Below are positions 53,184-64,000 of a stretch of 64,000 nucleotides of DNA, piece by piece. The first letter of the stretch is position 1, and each line of letters begins with the position of its first letter. The position numbers and the translations under genes are program-made. The stretch comes from Melaminivora jejuensis. GTDB lineage: Bacteria > Pseudomonadota > Gammaproteobacteria > Burkholderiales > Burkholderiaceae_C. The notes under the pieces are model-generated. The model saw nothing but the letters and a program-made list of their open reading frames with translations. It searched no databases and was not told the origin of the DNA. The stretch is taken from assembly GCF_017811175.1 (NCBI RefSeq), contig NZ_JACWIJ010000002.1, positions 806,001-870,000 on the forward strand, written 5' to 3'.

Positions 53184-53477
53184 TCAGATGGCGGACGTCG
53201 CCAGGGTCACATCGCTCATGGGATAGGCCACGCAGGGCAGGACGCAGCCCTGCTCGCGCTCCTCGGGCGTCAGGCCGGGCCAGTCGATGGCGTAGCGCAC
53301 CTGGCCCTTTTCCAGGATGCCGATGCAGGTGCGGCAGGTGCCGTTGCGGCACGAGCTGGGCCAGTCTATGCCGCCTTGCTCCAGCGACAGCAGCAGCGGC
53401 TGCTCGGGCCAGGCGTCGCATTGCGTGCCATCGTCGCCCACATGGGCGGTGAAGAAGGGAGGAGTGGAAGATTGCAT
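53184..53477 (-). CDS. [2Fe-2S] ferredoxin (plant type)
   Basis: Small electron carrier (97 residues). The cluster ligands are CRNGTCRTC followed by a Cys in EQGCVLPCVAYP, the C-x5-C-x2-C plus distant C pattern. It has the beta-grasp start (PLLLSLEQGGIDWPSSCRNG). The redox partner cannot be inferred; its neighbours are ribB and a repeat-rich intergenic region. It may be a domain-type ferredoxin acting with a nearby oxygenase encoded elsewhere. Confidence 0.85.
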   Translation of the reverse strand: MQSSTPPFFTAHVGDDGTQCDAWPEQPLLLSLEQGGIDWPSSCRNGTCRTCIGILEKGQVRYAIDWPGLTPEEREQGCVLPCVAYPMSDVTLATSAI

Positions 53478-53487
53478 GAGAATATGG

Positions 53488-53543
53488 GTGAAAAAGCCTT
53501 GAAAGCCTTTACTGGCAAGCGCTGATAGCTACTTAAATGATAG
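53488..53543 (-). repeat. Dispersed repeat copy 12
   Basis: Minus-oriented copy (on plus: GCCTTTACTGGCAAGCGCTG then ATAGCTACTTAAATGATAG) immediately upstream of the ferredoxin start. It may contribute to the leader of that gene. Confidence 0.75.
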
Positions 53544-53597
53544 TAAATCCGAAAGATTCCAGCACTTGCACTGGTTGCCCAAATTTTGAGCAATGCA

Positions 53598-53834
53598 GGG
53601 GATTTCCTTGCAAATCAGGCACTTGAGCCAGCCGTTCAGCGCTTGTCCAGAGTTATCCCCATGATTGTCCAGTGCTGCGCGGGATAACCGGGTGCTGGCG
53701 GTCAGATCCTGCCTAAAAAACAGGCAGAAAAGGTGCCGCCCTTGTAAATCAAGCACTTGCATCTGCCATACAACACTTGTTCAGGGTTATCCACACGATT
53801 GTCCAGCATACCCAGGGATAACCCGGATGCCAGC
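53598..53834. repeat. Two imperfect 103-bp direct repeats with paired DnaA-box-like sites
   Basis: Unit A (53598-53700) and unit B (53732-53834) share about two thirds of their bases in the same order. Each contains an inverted pair of TTATCC cores about 34 bp apart: TTATCCCCA (53653) with GGGATAA (53681), and the perfect DnaA box TTATCCACA (53787) with GGGATAA (53815), each with ATTGTCCAG between. They occupy a 460-bp gap without genes (53478-53938), together with copy 12 and a small hairpin CTGCCT-N7-AGGCAG near 53709. Confidence 0.7.
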
Positions 53835-53938
53835 GCGTTCCTGTCCCGTTCGCGCCAGGGTTGCGCCGCTGCACTGCCGCACAATGCCCGCGCTCTGGCT
53901 GCGGCCCTTTTCGTGCATTTACAGGAGACTTGTCCATC

Positions 53939-54847
53939 ATGACCCTCGACTTTGCAGGCCGCGTGGCCATCGTGACCGGCGCCGGCGGCGGCCTGGGCCG
54001 CCAACATGCGCTGGCCCTGGCGGCGCGCGGCGCCCGGGTGCTCGTCAACGATCTGGGCGGCGCCGTGGACGGCAGCGGCGCCGCAGCAGGTGCTGCGCAG
54101 GCCGTGGTCGATGAGATCCGCGCCGCCGGCGGCCAGGCGCTGGCCAATGCTGCCTCGGTGACCGATTTCGACGCCGTGCTGGCCATGGTGCAGCAGGCCG
54201 TGGATGCCTGGGGCCGGGTGGACATCCTGGTCAACAACGCCGGCATCCTGCGCGACAAGTCGTTTGCCAAGATGGACATGCAGGATTTCCGCCTGGTGGT
54301 GGACGTACACCTGATGGGCGCGGCCTACTGTGCCAAGGCCGTCTGGCCGCACATGCAGGCGCAGAACTATGGGCGCATCGTCATGACTACCTCCTCCACC
54401 GGCCTGTACGGCAATTTCGGCCAGGCCAACTACGGCGCGGCCAAGCTGGCCCAGGTCGGCCTGATGCAGACCCTGTCCATCGAGGGCGCCAAGCACGGCA
54501 TCCACGTCAACGCCCTGGCGCCCACGGCGGCCACGCGCATGACCGAAGGGCTGATGCCCGAGGAGGTTCTGGCCCAGCTCACGCCCGAGTCGGTGGTGCC
54601 GGCCATGCTGGTGCTGGCCCACGAGAGCGCGCCCACGCGCACCATTCTGTGCGCCGGCGCGGGCGGCTTCGAGGCCGCGCACATCACGCTGACGCAGGGC
54701 ATCCACCTGCCCTCGGGGCCGGACACGCCCGAGCAGCTGGCGGCGCGCCTGGCCGAAGTCACGGCCCGGGACGGTGAGCAGGTGCCGCAAAGCGGCTCGG
54801 CCCAGGGCACGCTGGAATTGACCAAGGCCCGGGCGGCGCTCGGCTGA
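53939..54847 (+). CDS. SDR family oxidoreductase (MFE-2-like 3-hydroxyacyl-CoA dehydrogenase type)
   Basis: NAD(P)-dependent dehydrogenase of 302 residues. The cofactor motif is VTGAGGGLGRQHALALAARG, with NNAGILRDKSF, and the catalytic Ser and Tyr-x-x-x-Lys occur in TTSSTGLYGNFGQANYGAAK. The pattern after the cofactor site (RVLVNDLGGAVDGSG) and the length match the dehydrogenase domain of peroxisomal multifunctional enzyme 2 and its bacterial relatives in fatty-acid or steroid side-chain beta-oxidation. ATG 53939 opens the fold. It has its own promoter region next to the DnaA-box repeat. Confidence 0.85.
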   Translation: MTLDFAGRVAIVTGAGGGLGRQHALALAARGARVLVNDLGGAVDGSGAAAGAAQAVVDEIRAAGGQALANAASVTDFDAVLAMVQQAVDAWGRVDILVNNAGILRDKSFAKMDMQDFRLVVDVHLMGAAYCAKAVWPHMQAQNYGRIVMTTSSTGLYGNFGQANYGAAKLAQVGLMQTLSIEGAKHGIHVNALAPTAATRMTEGLMPEEVLAQLTPESVVPAMLVLAHESAPTRTILCAGAGGFEAAHITLTQGIHLPSGPDTPEQLAARLAEVTARDGEQVPQSGSAQGTLELTKARAALG

Positions 54848-54950
54848 GGGCTGTCGGCGAGGCGCTGACCCCAGGCCGCCGACGGGCACCTGCGGGCCGT
54901 GCTAAGTTCCGGCCCCATCGCCAGGAGCACAAGAAGAGCGCCCCATCACC

Positions 54951-56537
54951 ATGAGTCCAACCAAGAACCGCGCTGGTTCCGAGCCGCTTGCCTTGCGGGG
55001 CGGCGGTCTGAGCCAGCGCCTTGCCGCCGTGTCCGCCGAGCGTCTTGCCGGCATCCGGCGCGGCATCGAAAAAGAGGGCCTGCGCGTGCTGCCCAACGGC
55101 CAGCTCGCGCTCACCCCGCATCCGCAGGTGCTGGGCTCGGCGCTCACGCACGCCAGCATCACCACCGACTACAGCGAGTCGCAGCTGGAGCTGATCACCG
55201 GCGCCCACCCCTCGGTGCGCCAGTGCCTCGACGAGCTGACCGAACTGCACCAGTTCGTGCATCGCGTGCTGCAGCAGCAGCAGCCTGCGGGCGAGTTGCT
55301 GTGGGCGTCCAGCATGCCCGGCCAGCTGCCGCCCGACGAGACCATCCCGCTGGGGCGCTACGGCAGCTCCAACGTCGGGCGTGCCAAGAGCATCTACCGC
55401 ATGGGCCTGGGCCACCGCTATGGCCGGCGGATGCAGACCATCTCGGGCATTCACTACAACTGGTCGCTGCCGGGCGTGGGCAGCGACGAGTATTTCGGGC
55501 TGATCCGCAACTTCCGCCGCCAGGCCTTTGTGCTGCTGTATCTGTTCGGCGCCTCGCCGGCGCTGTGCCCGTGCTTCGTGCAGGGGCGCGAGCACGGCCT
55601 GCAGCCGCTGGGCGACGCCGGGCGTGCGCTGTACCTGCCGCACGCCACCTCGCTACGCATGGGCCGGCTGGGCTACCAGAGCGAGGCCCAGGCCAGCCTG
55701 CGCGTGAGCTACAACGGCCTGCAAGGCTATGCCGACTCGCTGCACGAGGCGCTGACCCGGCCCTACCCGGCCTACGAGGCCATTGGCCTGCGCAGCCTGG
55801 GCGGCGACTACAACCAGCTGGGCACCAGCTTGCTGCAGATTGAAAACGAGTTCTACGGCACCATCCGGCCCAAGCGCACGGTCAGGAGCGGCGAGCGCCC
55901 GCTGCACGCGCTGCGCGAGCGCGGCGTCGAATACGTCGAGGTGCGGCTGATGGATATCGACCCCTTCGTGCCCGCCGGCATCACGGCACAGACCATGCGG
56001 CTGCTGGACGTATTCCTGCTGCACTGCCTGCTGTCGGACAGCCCGCCGGACACGCCCGAGGAGATCGCCGCGCTCAAGCACAACCAGCAACTGACCGCCG
56101 AGCGCGGCCGCGATTCCGGCCTGCGCCTGGCGCGCGGCAGCGAGCAGGTTTTGCTGACCGAGTGGGGCGCCGAGATCCTGGCCGAGTGCCAGCCGATCGC
56201 TGCTGCGCTGGATGCGGCTCTTGGCGGGGCCGATTACGCCCAGGCCGTGCTGGATGCCCAGGCCAGCCTGGCCGCGCCGCACACCACGCCCTCGGCCCAC
56301 GTCCTGGCCGAGCTGACGCAGCAGTTCGACGGCGACTTCACGGCCTTTGCCCGTGCGCGCTCGCAGTCGGCGCGCGACGTGCTGCTGGGCCTGCCCTGGA
56401 CGGAGGCGCAGCAGCAGCGCTACCTGCAGCTGGCCGAGCAGTCGCTGGCAGCCCAGCAGGCCATCGAGCGGGCCGACGATCTGCCCTTCGAGCAGTGGCG
56501 CGAGCGCTACATGGCGGTGCAGGAGCTGGTCGCCTGA
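54951..56537 (+). CDS. gshA: Glutamate-cysteine ligase GshA
   Basis: First enzyme of glutathione synthesis (528 residues, E. coli-type class). Conserved parts are GIEKEGLRVLPNGQLALTPH, TDYSESQLELITGAHPS, HYNWSLPGVGSDEYFGLIRN, IENEFYGTIRPKR and YVEVRLMDIDPFVPAGI. ATG 54951 is in accord with the family start. It is a single gene, convergent with the DUF1566 gene. gshB is not in the window. Confidence 0.95.
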   Translation: MSPTKNRAGSEPLALRGGGLSQRLAAVSAERLAGIRRGIEKEGLRVLPNGQLALTPHPQVLGSALTHASITTDYSESQLELITGAHPSVRQCLDELTELHQFVHRVLQQQQPAGELLWASSMPGQLPPDETIPLGRYGSSNVGRAKSIYRMGLGHRYGRRMQTISGIHYNWSLPGVGSDEYFGLIRNFRRQAFVLLYLFGASPALCPCFVQGREHGLQPLGDAGRALYLPHATSLRMGRLGYQSEAQASLRVSYNGLQGYADSLHEALTRPYPAYEAIGLRSLGGDYNQLGTSLLQIENEFYGTIRPKRTVRSGERPLHALRERGVEYVEVRLMDIDPFVPAGITAQTMRLLDVFLLHCLLSDSPPDTPEEIAALKHNQQLTAERGRDSGLRLARGSEQVLLTEWGAEILAECQPIAAALDAALGGADYAQAVLDAQASLAAPHTTPSAHVLAELTQQFDGDFTAFARARSQSARDVLLGLPWTEAQQQRYLQLAEQSLAAQQAIERADDLPFEQWRERYMAVQELVA

Positions 56538-56542
56538 AAGTC

Positions 56543-57271
56543 TCAGGGCGCTGGCCGCACCAGCCGCAGCACCAGCCTGGAGCTGCGGCCCATGTCGCCG
56601 CGTGCCTCGCCGCTGGCCATGTCCACGGCCCAGGCTTGCTGCACGGTGAGCTGGCTCTCGCCCTCGCCGCCACGCATGACGTTGCCGTAGGCATAGGGGT
56701 TGACGGCGGCGGTGTTGATGCTGGCCGTGCCCGTCCAGTGCCACTCGGGCGGCGCGTTCGGAAACAGCGCGGCATCGACTACGCGCGGCTGGGCGTTGCG
56801 GTTGATCAGGCGGCGCAGCTCGTTGACGCGCGGCAGGCGCCAGCGCACTTCGCTGTCCTGCCAGCGCCGGCGCGCCAGGGCCTGGGCTTCGCCGTAGGTG
56901 AACAGCTGCGGCGCGCCGGTGCAGCTGTGCCCGCTCCAGTGCATCCCCTCGACGCAGCGCGGCCAGGCCAGACGGGCGCGGGGGTCGATCACCAGGGTGC
57001 CGTCCTCGGAGATGGTCAGCGCTGTCGATGCTGCGGATGCTGCCGATGTCGTTGGTACGGATTGGCTGGTCGCTGGCTGGTCGGTCTTCTGGGCCTCGGC
57101 GTCAGGCTCGTCGGCGGCAAGAGCGGGCAGGGCCAGCGTGCCCAGCAGCAGGGCCAGGGCGGTGGCGAGGCGGCGTGCGCGGCCTGCGGGATGGCTGGCC
57201 GGCAGCGGCATCGACGCAGCGTGCGGATGGACGGCGCACGGGCGGAGGGTGGTGGCAGCAACAGTCGTCAT
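56543..57271 (-). CDS. DUF1566 (Lcl C-terminal) domain protein, exported
   Basis: Protein of 242 residues with a signal peptide (RRLATALALLLGTLALPALA before ADEPD) and a DUF1566 fold: WPRCVEGMHWSGHSC, TYGEAQALARRR, WRLPRVNELRRLINR, HWTGTAS and VDMASG. DUF1566 proteins are often surface or envelope proteins of unknown function. The long n-region suggests that Met 57211 might be the real start, but ATG 57271 overlaps the stop of the upstream DUF72 gene (ATGA), which favours coupling from there. Confidence 0.75.
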   Translation of the reverse strand: MTTVAATTLRPCAVHPHAASMPLPASHPAGRARRLATALALLLGTLALPALAADEPDAEAQKTDQPATSQSVPTTSAASAASTALTISEDGTLVIDPRARLAWPRCVEGMHWSGHSCTGAPQLFTYGEAQALARRRWQDSEVRWRLPRVNELRRLINRNAQPRVVDAALFPNAPPEWHWTGTASINTAAVNPYAYGNVMRGGEGESQLTVQQAWAVDMASGEARGDMGRSSRLVLRLVRPAP

Positions 57272-58458
57272 GGCGGGGCCTGCAGCGAAGAGTGGGGGTG
57301 AGGGGCGCCAGCGCATCCGGGCGGCACCGTGGCGCCGGGGGGATGCTGTGCAGATTGTGCCGCCACCTGGGCCGTTGCCTGCGCCGCCACCGCCTCGGCC
57401 AGCCGGCGCGCGGTCAGGGGAGCGCTGCCCTCGGCGTGGTTGCTGATGGTGACGAAGGCGTTGTGCACGCCGCGCCCGCACACGCCGGCCAGGGTGCGCG
57501 CCAGCAGGGCAATGTCCTCGGGCGCCGGGTCGTGCAGCCGGTCATAGGGGGCGTACAGGCGCTCGGCCTGCTCATAGCCGTGCGGGCCATGCACCGGGTT
57601 CAGGTTCCAGCGTGCCACCAGCGGCCCGGGCCACAGGCGGCGCAGCAGCGGCAATTGCTCGGACAGCGGCGGCATCCGCGCGTGCAGGCCCAGGCAGTAG
57701 GTGGCCCGGGTGCTGGCCAGCACGTCGGCGAAGTGCTCGAGGTGCTCGGGCGCCAGCCAGGCGCCGTCGCGCACTTCGACGGCCAGCACGGCGTCGGGCG
57801 CAGCACCCAGCGCCGGCTGCGCGGCCAGCATGGCGCGCAGGCGCTCCAGCACGTCCGGCAGGCGCTCGATCTGCTGCCAGGGCAGGGGGCTGAGCTGGAA
57901 TACCAATGCCCCGGTGCGCGCACCCAGACCCTCCAGCGCCGGCAGCGTGAAGTGCCGCGCGGCCAGCTCGCCGTTCAAAAAAGTGGGATTGGCCTCGCGC
58001 CCGCGCCCGTCCTGGCTGCGCACCAAGGCGTCGGTCACCATGCTGGGCGCCTTGACGACGAAGCGGAAGTCCGGCGGCACCTGCCCGGCATAGCGGGCGA
58101 AATGGCTGGCGCTCAGGGGCCGGTAAAAGCCCCGGTCTATGCCCACGGTGCGCAGCAGCGGGTGCTGGGCGTAGGCGCCCAGGCCGTTGCGCGCCAGCAC
58201 CTGCGCGCTATAGACGCCGTCCCAGACCAGATCGGCCCAGCCGGGGTAGCTCCACGACGAAGTGCCCAGGCGCAGCGTGGCCGGCAACTGTGCCGCCAGG
58301 GCGCGCAGCGTGTCGTCGAAGTGTGCCGGCTGCACGGCGCTGCCGGCCCGGGCGGCCCTGTGGCCTGTGGCCGGGGGGGTGCGGCAGGCGGCTCGTGGGG
58401 CTGCGAAGCTTGGGGTGACTGGGGTGATTGGAGTGGGCCAAAGAGATCGTCTTGCATG
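57268..58458 (-). CDS. DUF72 family protein, N-terminal frameshift likely
   Basis: TIM-barrel-like DUF72 protein. Conserved parts are LRLGTSSWSYPGWADLVWDG, DFRFVVKAPSMVTDALV, LPWQQIERLPDVLERL, AVEVRDGAWLAPEHL and ISNHAEGSAP. The biochemical role of the family is not established. The natural N-terminus, MQDDLFGPLQSPQSPQAS from ATG 58458, is in another frame; one extra C in the seven-C run (plus 58373-58379) joins it to the domain, giving about 396 residues. Unrepaired, the domain frame continues upstream to 58509 without a good start. It is followed by the DUF1566 gene. Confidence 0.8.
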   Translation of the reverse strand, partial: HARRSLWPTPITPVTPSFAAPRAACRTPPATGHRAARAGSAVQPAHFDDTLRALAAQLPATLRLGTSSWSYPGWADLVWDGVYSAQVLARNGLGAYAQHPLLRTVGIDRGFYRPLSASHFARYAGQVPPDFRFVVKAPSMVTDALVRSQDGRGREANPTFLNGELAARHFTLPALEGLGARTGALVFQLSPLPWQQIERLPDVLERLRAMLAAQPALGAAPDAVLAVEVRDGAWLAPEHLEHFADVLASTRATYCLGLHARMPPLSEQLPLLRRLWPGPLVARWNLNPVHGPHGYEQAERLYAPYDRLHDPAPEDIALLARTLAGVCGRGVHNAFVTISNHAEGSAPLTARRLAEAVAAQATAQVAAQSAQHPPGATVPPGCAGAPHPHSSLQAPP

Positions 58459-58462
58459 GCCG

Positions 58463-58897
58463 TCAACTCTGCGCGAACAGGCCGCCTTCGTCCAGCAGCG
58501 CCCAGGCAATCTCGGGGCGTCGCTCCAGCGCCTGGCGGATGGCGGCGGGCACGGCCTGGCGCGTCTTGCGGCACAGCCCGGGCTGGGCGTGCAGGGCGAT
58601 GGCGATGCCGCGCAGGCTGCGCACCTCCTGCGCCGCCGGCGCCACCGTCAGGCGCACGCCGAGCTGCTCGTGCAGGCGCCGCTGCATGTGGCGCAGATCG
58701 GCCAGACTGTCGATGCGCGCCAGGCGCGCCAGCAGGCGGCCCTCCTCCTCGCGCGTGAGTTGCAGGATGCGCGCGTCGGGCGCGCCGGGCGCGTCAGCAG
58801 CGCCGGCGCTGCCCTCCAGCAGGGCGGCGCGCTCGCAGATGCACGCGCCGGGCGGGCATTCGGTGCGGATGGGGGCGGCGGCAAACAGCGGCGGCAT
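58463..58897 (-). CDS. Conserved hypothetical protein with N-terminal Cys motif
   Basis: Protein of 144 residues, not assigned to a family by me. It begins with a Cys-rich stretch (TECPPGACICERAALLEG) that could bind metal, followed by a helical, Arg/Leu-rich region (REEEGRLLARLARIDSLAD, LRHMQRRLHEQLGV) and the sequence LRGIAIALHAQPGLCRKTRQ. It ends 4 nt before the natural DUF72 start, so the two are probably one transcript with DUF1566. The codon use is like its neighbours. Confidence 0.6.
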   Translation of the reverse strand: MPPLFAAAPIRTECPPGACICERAALLEGSAGAADAPGAPDARILQLTREEEGRLLARLARIDSLADLRHMQRRLHEQLGVRLTVAPAAQEVRSLRGIAIALHAQPGLCRKTRQAVPAAIRQALERRPEIAWALLDEGGLFAQS

Positions 58898-59010
58898 GGC
58901 TGGCGGCCATTATGGGCAGCGTCCGGCGCCCGGGCCACGGGACGGGCGTGGCCGGACAGGGCCTGTGGCACACTCGCGCGCTGCTTTTTCACTGTTGTTA
59001 TTTCCAGCAT

Positions 59011-61413
<2,403 letters not shown>

Positions 61414-61549
61414 GCAGGCACTGAACGGGCGCTGGGCAAGGCCGGGCTTGCGCTCACCTTGCGAAACAGTTTGAAACGATACGGCGCGCAGGGGCTGATA
61501 ATCGCGGCTTTCCGTCGCCCTGCATCCACCCGCCCCACACGCCACGACC

Positions 61550-62364
61550 ATGGAGCTGCAAGCCCTGCTCGCCCAGCCGCCCCGGCTGCCCAGCCTGCCG
61601 CGCGCGGTGGCGCTGCTCATGAGCGAGCTGGCCCGGCCCGAACCCAGCCAGCGCCGCCTGAGCCAGTTGTTTGCCACCGACCCGAGCCTGGCCGCGCGCC
61701 TGCTGCAGTGCGCCAATGCGCCCGAGCACGGCGTGCCGGGGCAGATCCACGGCATTGCCGAGGCGCTGGCCATCGTCGGGCCGGGGCAGTTGCGCGGGCT
61801 GATCCAGAGTGCTGCCGTGGGCACCACCTCGCGCTCGGTGCCGGGCGTGAACCTGCAGCAGTTCTGGCGCTACAGCCTGCACGCGGCCAAGATGGCGCGC
61901 TCGCTGGCCGGCCTGGTGCGCCACAACCCGCTGGCGGCCTACAGCGCCGGCCTGCTGCACGCCCTGGGCGAGCTGGCCCTGCACCTGGCCGACCCGGCGC
62001 GCATGTTGTCCATTGCCACGCTGGCTGCGCCGCTGGACTTGCGCCGTGGCCTGCTGGAGCAGCACCTGCTGGGCTTCAGCTATGCCCAGGTCAGCGCCGG
62101 CCTGGCCCGCCAGTGGGGGCTGCCGCAGGACGTGGTGGACGCCCTGCGGCACCACATCACGCCGTTCGACAACGAGGTCTATGAGCCGCTGGCCGGCGTG
62201 CTGCACCTGGCCGTATGGCGCGCGCGCGTACAGGTGCTGGAGTTGGGCGAGCGTGCGGCGATGGTGAGCTTCCCCGGCGAGGTCGGCGTGGCCCTGGGGC
62301 TGGACATCGATGCCGTGCTGCAGCAAGACCCATCGACTGGAGCGCGCCGGCGGACGGCAGTTAA
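61550..62364 (+). pseudogene. HDOD domain protein, frameshifted just before its stop
   Basis: Signal-output protein of the HDOD class (about 271 residues). Typical parts are LPSLPRAVALLMSELARPE, FATDPSLAARLLQCANAPE, IAEALAIVGPGQLRGLIQSA, AAYSAGLLHALGELAL and FSYAQVSAGLARQWGLPQDV. The frame reads to GLDIDAVLQQDP and then misses its stop, staying open to the window end through the whole next gene. One extra C at 62329-62331 gives IDWSAPADGS and stop TAA 62364, a natural end. HDOD proteins link signalling to motility or virulence regulation; this role is not shown here. Confidence 0.75.
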
Positions 62365-62406
62365 AATCGCCGGTTTTTGCTGCGCTGCTGGCCGGCGCCA
62401 GCGCCC

Positions 62407-62439
62407 ATGGGTTCCCTCGCCCCCATCCACCAAAAAGGA
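62407..62439 (+). promoter_or_regulatory. Probable preQ1-I riboswitch before yhhQ
   Basis: A compact 33-nt element: stem ATGGG (62407-62411) with CCCAT (62422-62426), a 10-nt loop TTCCCTCGCC, then CCACC and AAAAAGGA, where the AAGGA is the ribosome site of yhhQ. Stem length, loop length, first loop U, last loop C, and the C-AAAA tail match the Thermoanaerobacter preQ1-I aptamer position by position. Loop UCC can pair with GGA to hide the ribosome site. The downstream gene is a queuosine-precursor transporter, which fits. Confidence 0.72.
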
Positions 62440-62444
62440 CTGTC

Positions 62445-63122
62445 ATGCCGACCTCCCTGGCGCCTGCCCCGGCGCGCCTGCCCCTTGCCGCCTCGCTGCT
62501 GCCCCTGCTGGTGGCCCTGCACATCGCTATCGTCATCGCCAGCAACTACCTGGTGCAGATCCCGGTGACCTTGCTGGGCTTTCACAGCACCTGGGGGGCG
62601 CTGAGCTTCCCCTTCATCTTCCTGGCCACCGACCTCACGGTGCGGCTGATCGGCAAGGCGCCGGCGCGTCGCGTCATCACCCGCGCCATGCTGCCGGCGC
62701 TGGTGGCGTCCTATGTCGTCGGCGTGCTGTTCCGCGATGGCCAGTTCAACGGCCTGGCGGCGCTGGGCGGCTTCAATGCCTTTGTCTTTCGCATTGCGCT
62801 GGCCAGCTTTGCCGCCTATGTGCTGGGGCAGTTGCTGGACATCCAGGTTTTCGACCGCATCCGCCAGAGGGGCCGCGCCTGGTGGCTGGCACCGGCGGCG
62901 GCGTCCATCGTCGGCCAGGCGCTCGATACGGCAGCCTTTTTCTCGATCGCCTTCTGGCGCAGCTCCGACCCCTTCATGGCGGCCCACTGGGTGGAGATCG
63001 CCTGGGTGGATTACGCCGTGAAACTGTCGGTCAGCCTGCTGCTGTTCGTGCCGGCCTACGGCATGGCGCTGGCCGCCATCGTGCGCGCCCTGGGACGGGT
63101 GCCGGAGCCGGCGGCGGCATAA
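62445..63122 (+). CDS. yhhQ: Queuosine precursor transporter YhhQ (VUT family)
   Basis: Inner-membrane protein of 225 residues, six or so helices, importing 7-cyano-7-deazaguanine and related queuosine precursors. Family parts are LVALHIAIVIASNYLVQIPV, FPFIFLATDLTVRLIGKAPA and SIVGQALDTAAFFSIAFW. ATG 62445 follows AAAAAGGACTGTC. The 5' leader holds a preQ1-I-like riboswitch, so expression should fall when preQ1 is abundant. It is a single gene, convergent with argG. Confidence 0.92.
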   Translation: MPTSLAPAPARLPLAASLLPLLVALHIAIVIASNYLVQIPVTLLGFHSTWGALSFPFIFLATDLTVRLIGKAPARRVITRAMLPALVASYVVGVLFRDGQFNGLAALGGFNAFVFRIALASFAAYVLGQLLDIQVFDRIRQRGRAWWLAPAAASIVGQALDTAAFFSIAFWRSSDPFMAAHWVEIAWVDYAVKLSVSLLLFVPAYGMALAAIVRALGRVPEPAAA

Positions 63123-63148
63123 AAAACCGCCCGTTGATGGCGGGCGGT
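63121..63148 (-). terminator. Terminator after argG
   Basis: ACCGCCCG (63126-63133) and CGGGCGGT (63141-63148) form an 8-bp perfect stem; on the minus strand it is followed by six T residues (63126-63121). It ends leftward argG transcription and overlaps the yhhQ stop. Confidence 0.8.
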
Positions 63149-63166
63149 CAGACAACAGGAAATGCA

Positions 63167-63217
63167 AATTTAATAGCTGCCCGCGCTTGCCTGGTAAGGG
63201 TTTGCGCGGGTTTTCAT
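63167..63217 (+). repeat. Dispersed repeat copy 14
   Basis: Plus-oriented copy (AATAGCTGCCCGCGCTTG, then CCTGGTAAGGGTTTGCGCGGG) between the argG stop and its terminator. Confidence 0.75.
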
Positions 63218-63220
63218 GCT

Positions 63221-64000
<780 letters not shown>

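Noticed and set aside
53598-53834. Chromosomal origin of replication
   Set aside because: Only one perfect DnaA box, no AT-rich unwinding region, and no dnaA, dnaN, gyrB or rpmH nearby.

Overview
The window is high-GC bacterial DNA with the gene content of a betaproteobacterium, most likely a Comamonadaceae member related to Acidovorax, Alicycliphilus or Melaminivora. This rests on the RegB/RegA pair attached to a bo-type oxidase operon, the TolQRA and RibB/RibH/NusB arrangement, a HemP-type haemin uptake protein, and a short dispersed repeat that I associate with this family from memory. No species can be named without a database search. No rRNA, tRNA or CRISPR array was seen.

Layout. 1-1.9 kb: a QseBC-like two-component pair, with the kinase cut by the window edge. 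2.0-7.2 kb: a tetrathionate reductase operon (ttrB-ttrC-ttrA) behind a promoter with an FNR-type box. 7.6-12.0 kb: putA and a divergent Lrp-family regulator. 12.1-15.9 kb: rlmD, a lipoprotein, a BI-1/YccA protein and a GlcG/HbpS-like protein. 16.1-18.8 kb: an iron/haem block (hemP, exbD, exbB, tonB, bfd) with two Fur-like boxes. 18.9-22.7 kb: a SWIB protein, an RraA-like protein, an EamA exporter and aceA with two operator-like palindromes. 22.8-26.9 kb: a frameshifted LysR regulator divergent from an AidB-like acyl-CoA dehydrogenase and a class III CoA-transferase. 26.9-33.7 kb: cyoABCD-surf1-regB-regA, one tightly packed operon. 34-35.4 kb: an MFS permease. 35.4-46.5 kb: two lipoprotein sulfatases with dockerin-like C-termini, an FGE-type sulfatase activator with an N-terminal export or membrane segment, and a NarL-type two-component system whose regulator and kinase are separated by an IS200/IS605 tnpB element and an IS4-family element. 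46.7-53.0 kb: an eight-gene operon ribB-ribH-nusB-aminotransferase-ybgC-tolQ-tolR-tolA. 53.2-64 kb: a ferredoxin, a repeat with DnaA-box-like sites, an SDR enzyme, gshA, DUF1566 and DUF72 proteins, tex, an HDOD protein, a yhhQ transporter behind a probable preQ1-I riboswitch, and the 3' part of argG.

Three features cut across the window. (1) A roughly 45-bp dispersed element, reading about AATAGCTGCCAGCGCTTG then TCCAGCAAGGGTTTGAGGCC, occurs at least 15 times. Most copies lie between genes, but four lie in frame inside putA, rlmD, eamA and tex. The three copies read from the same side use the same reading frame, giving an Ala-Gly-Gln-(Ala/Val)-Leu core. (2) Six genes (rlmD, tonB, lysR, tolA, the DUF72 gene, the HDOD gene) need missing G/C bases restored to read through, which suggests homopolymer under-calling in the assembly. 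(3) Redox and oxygen control recurs: an FNR-type site on ttr, RegBA on cyo, and a weaker FNR-like site before the MFS gene.
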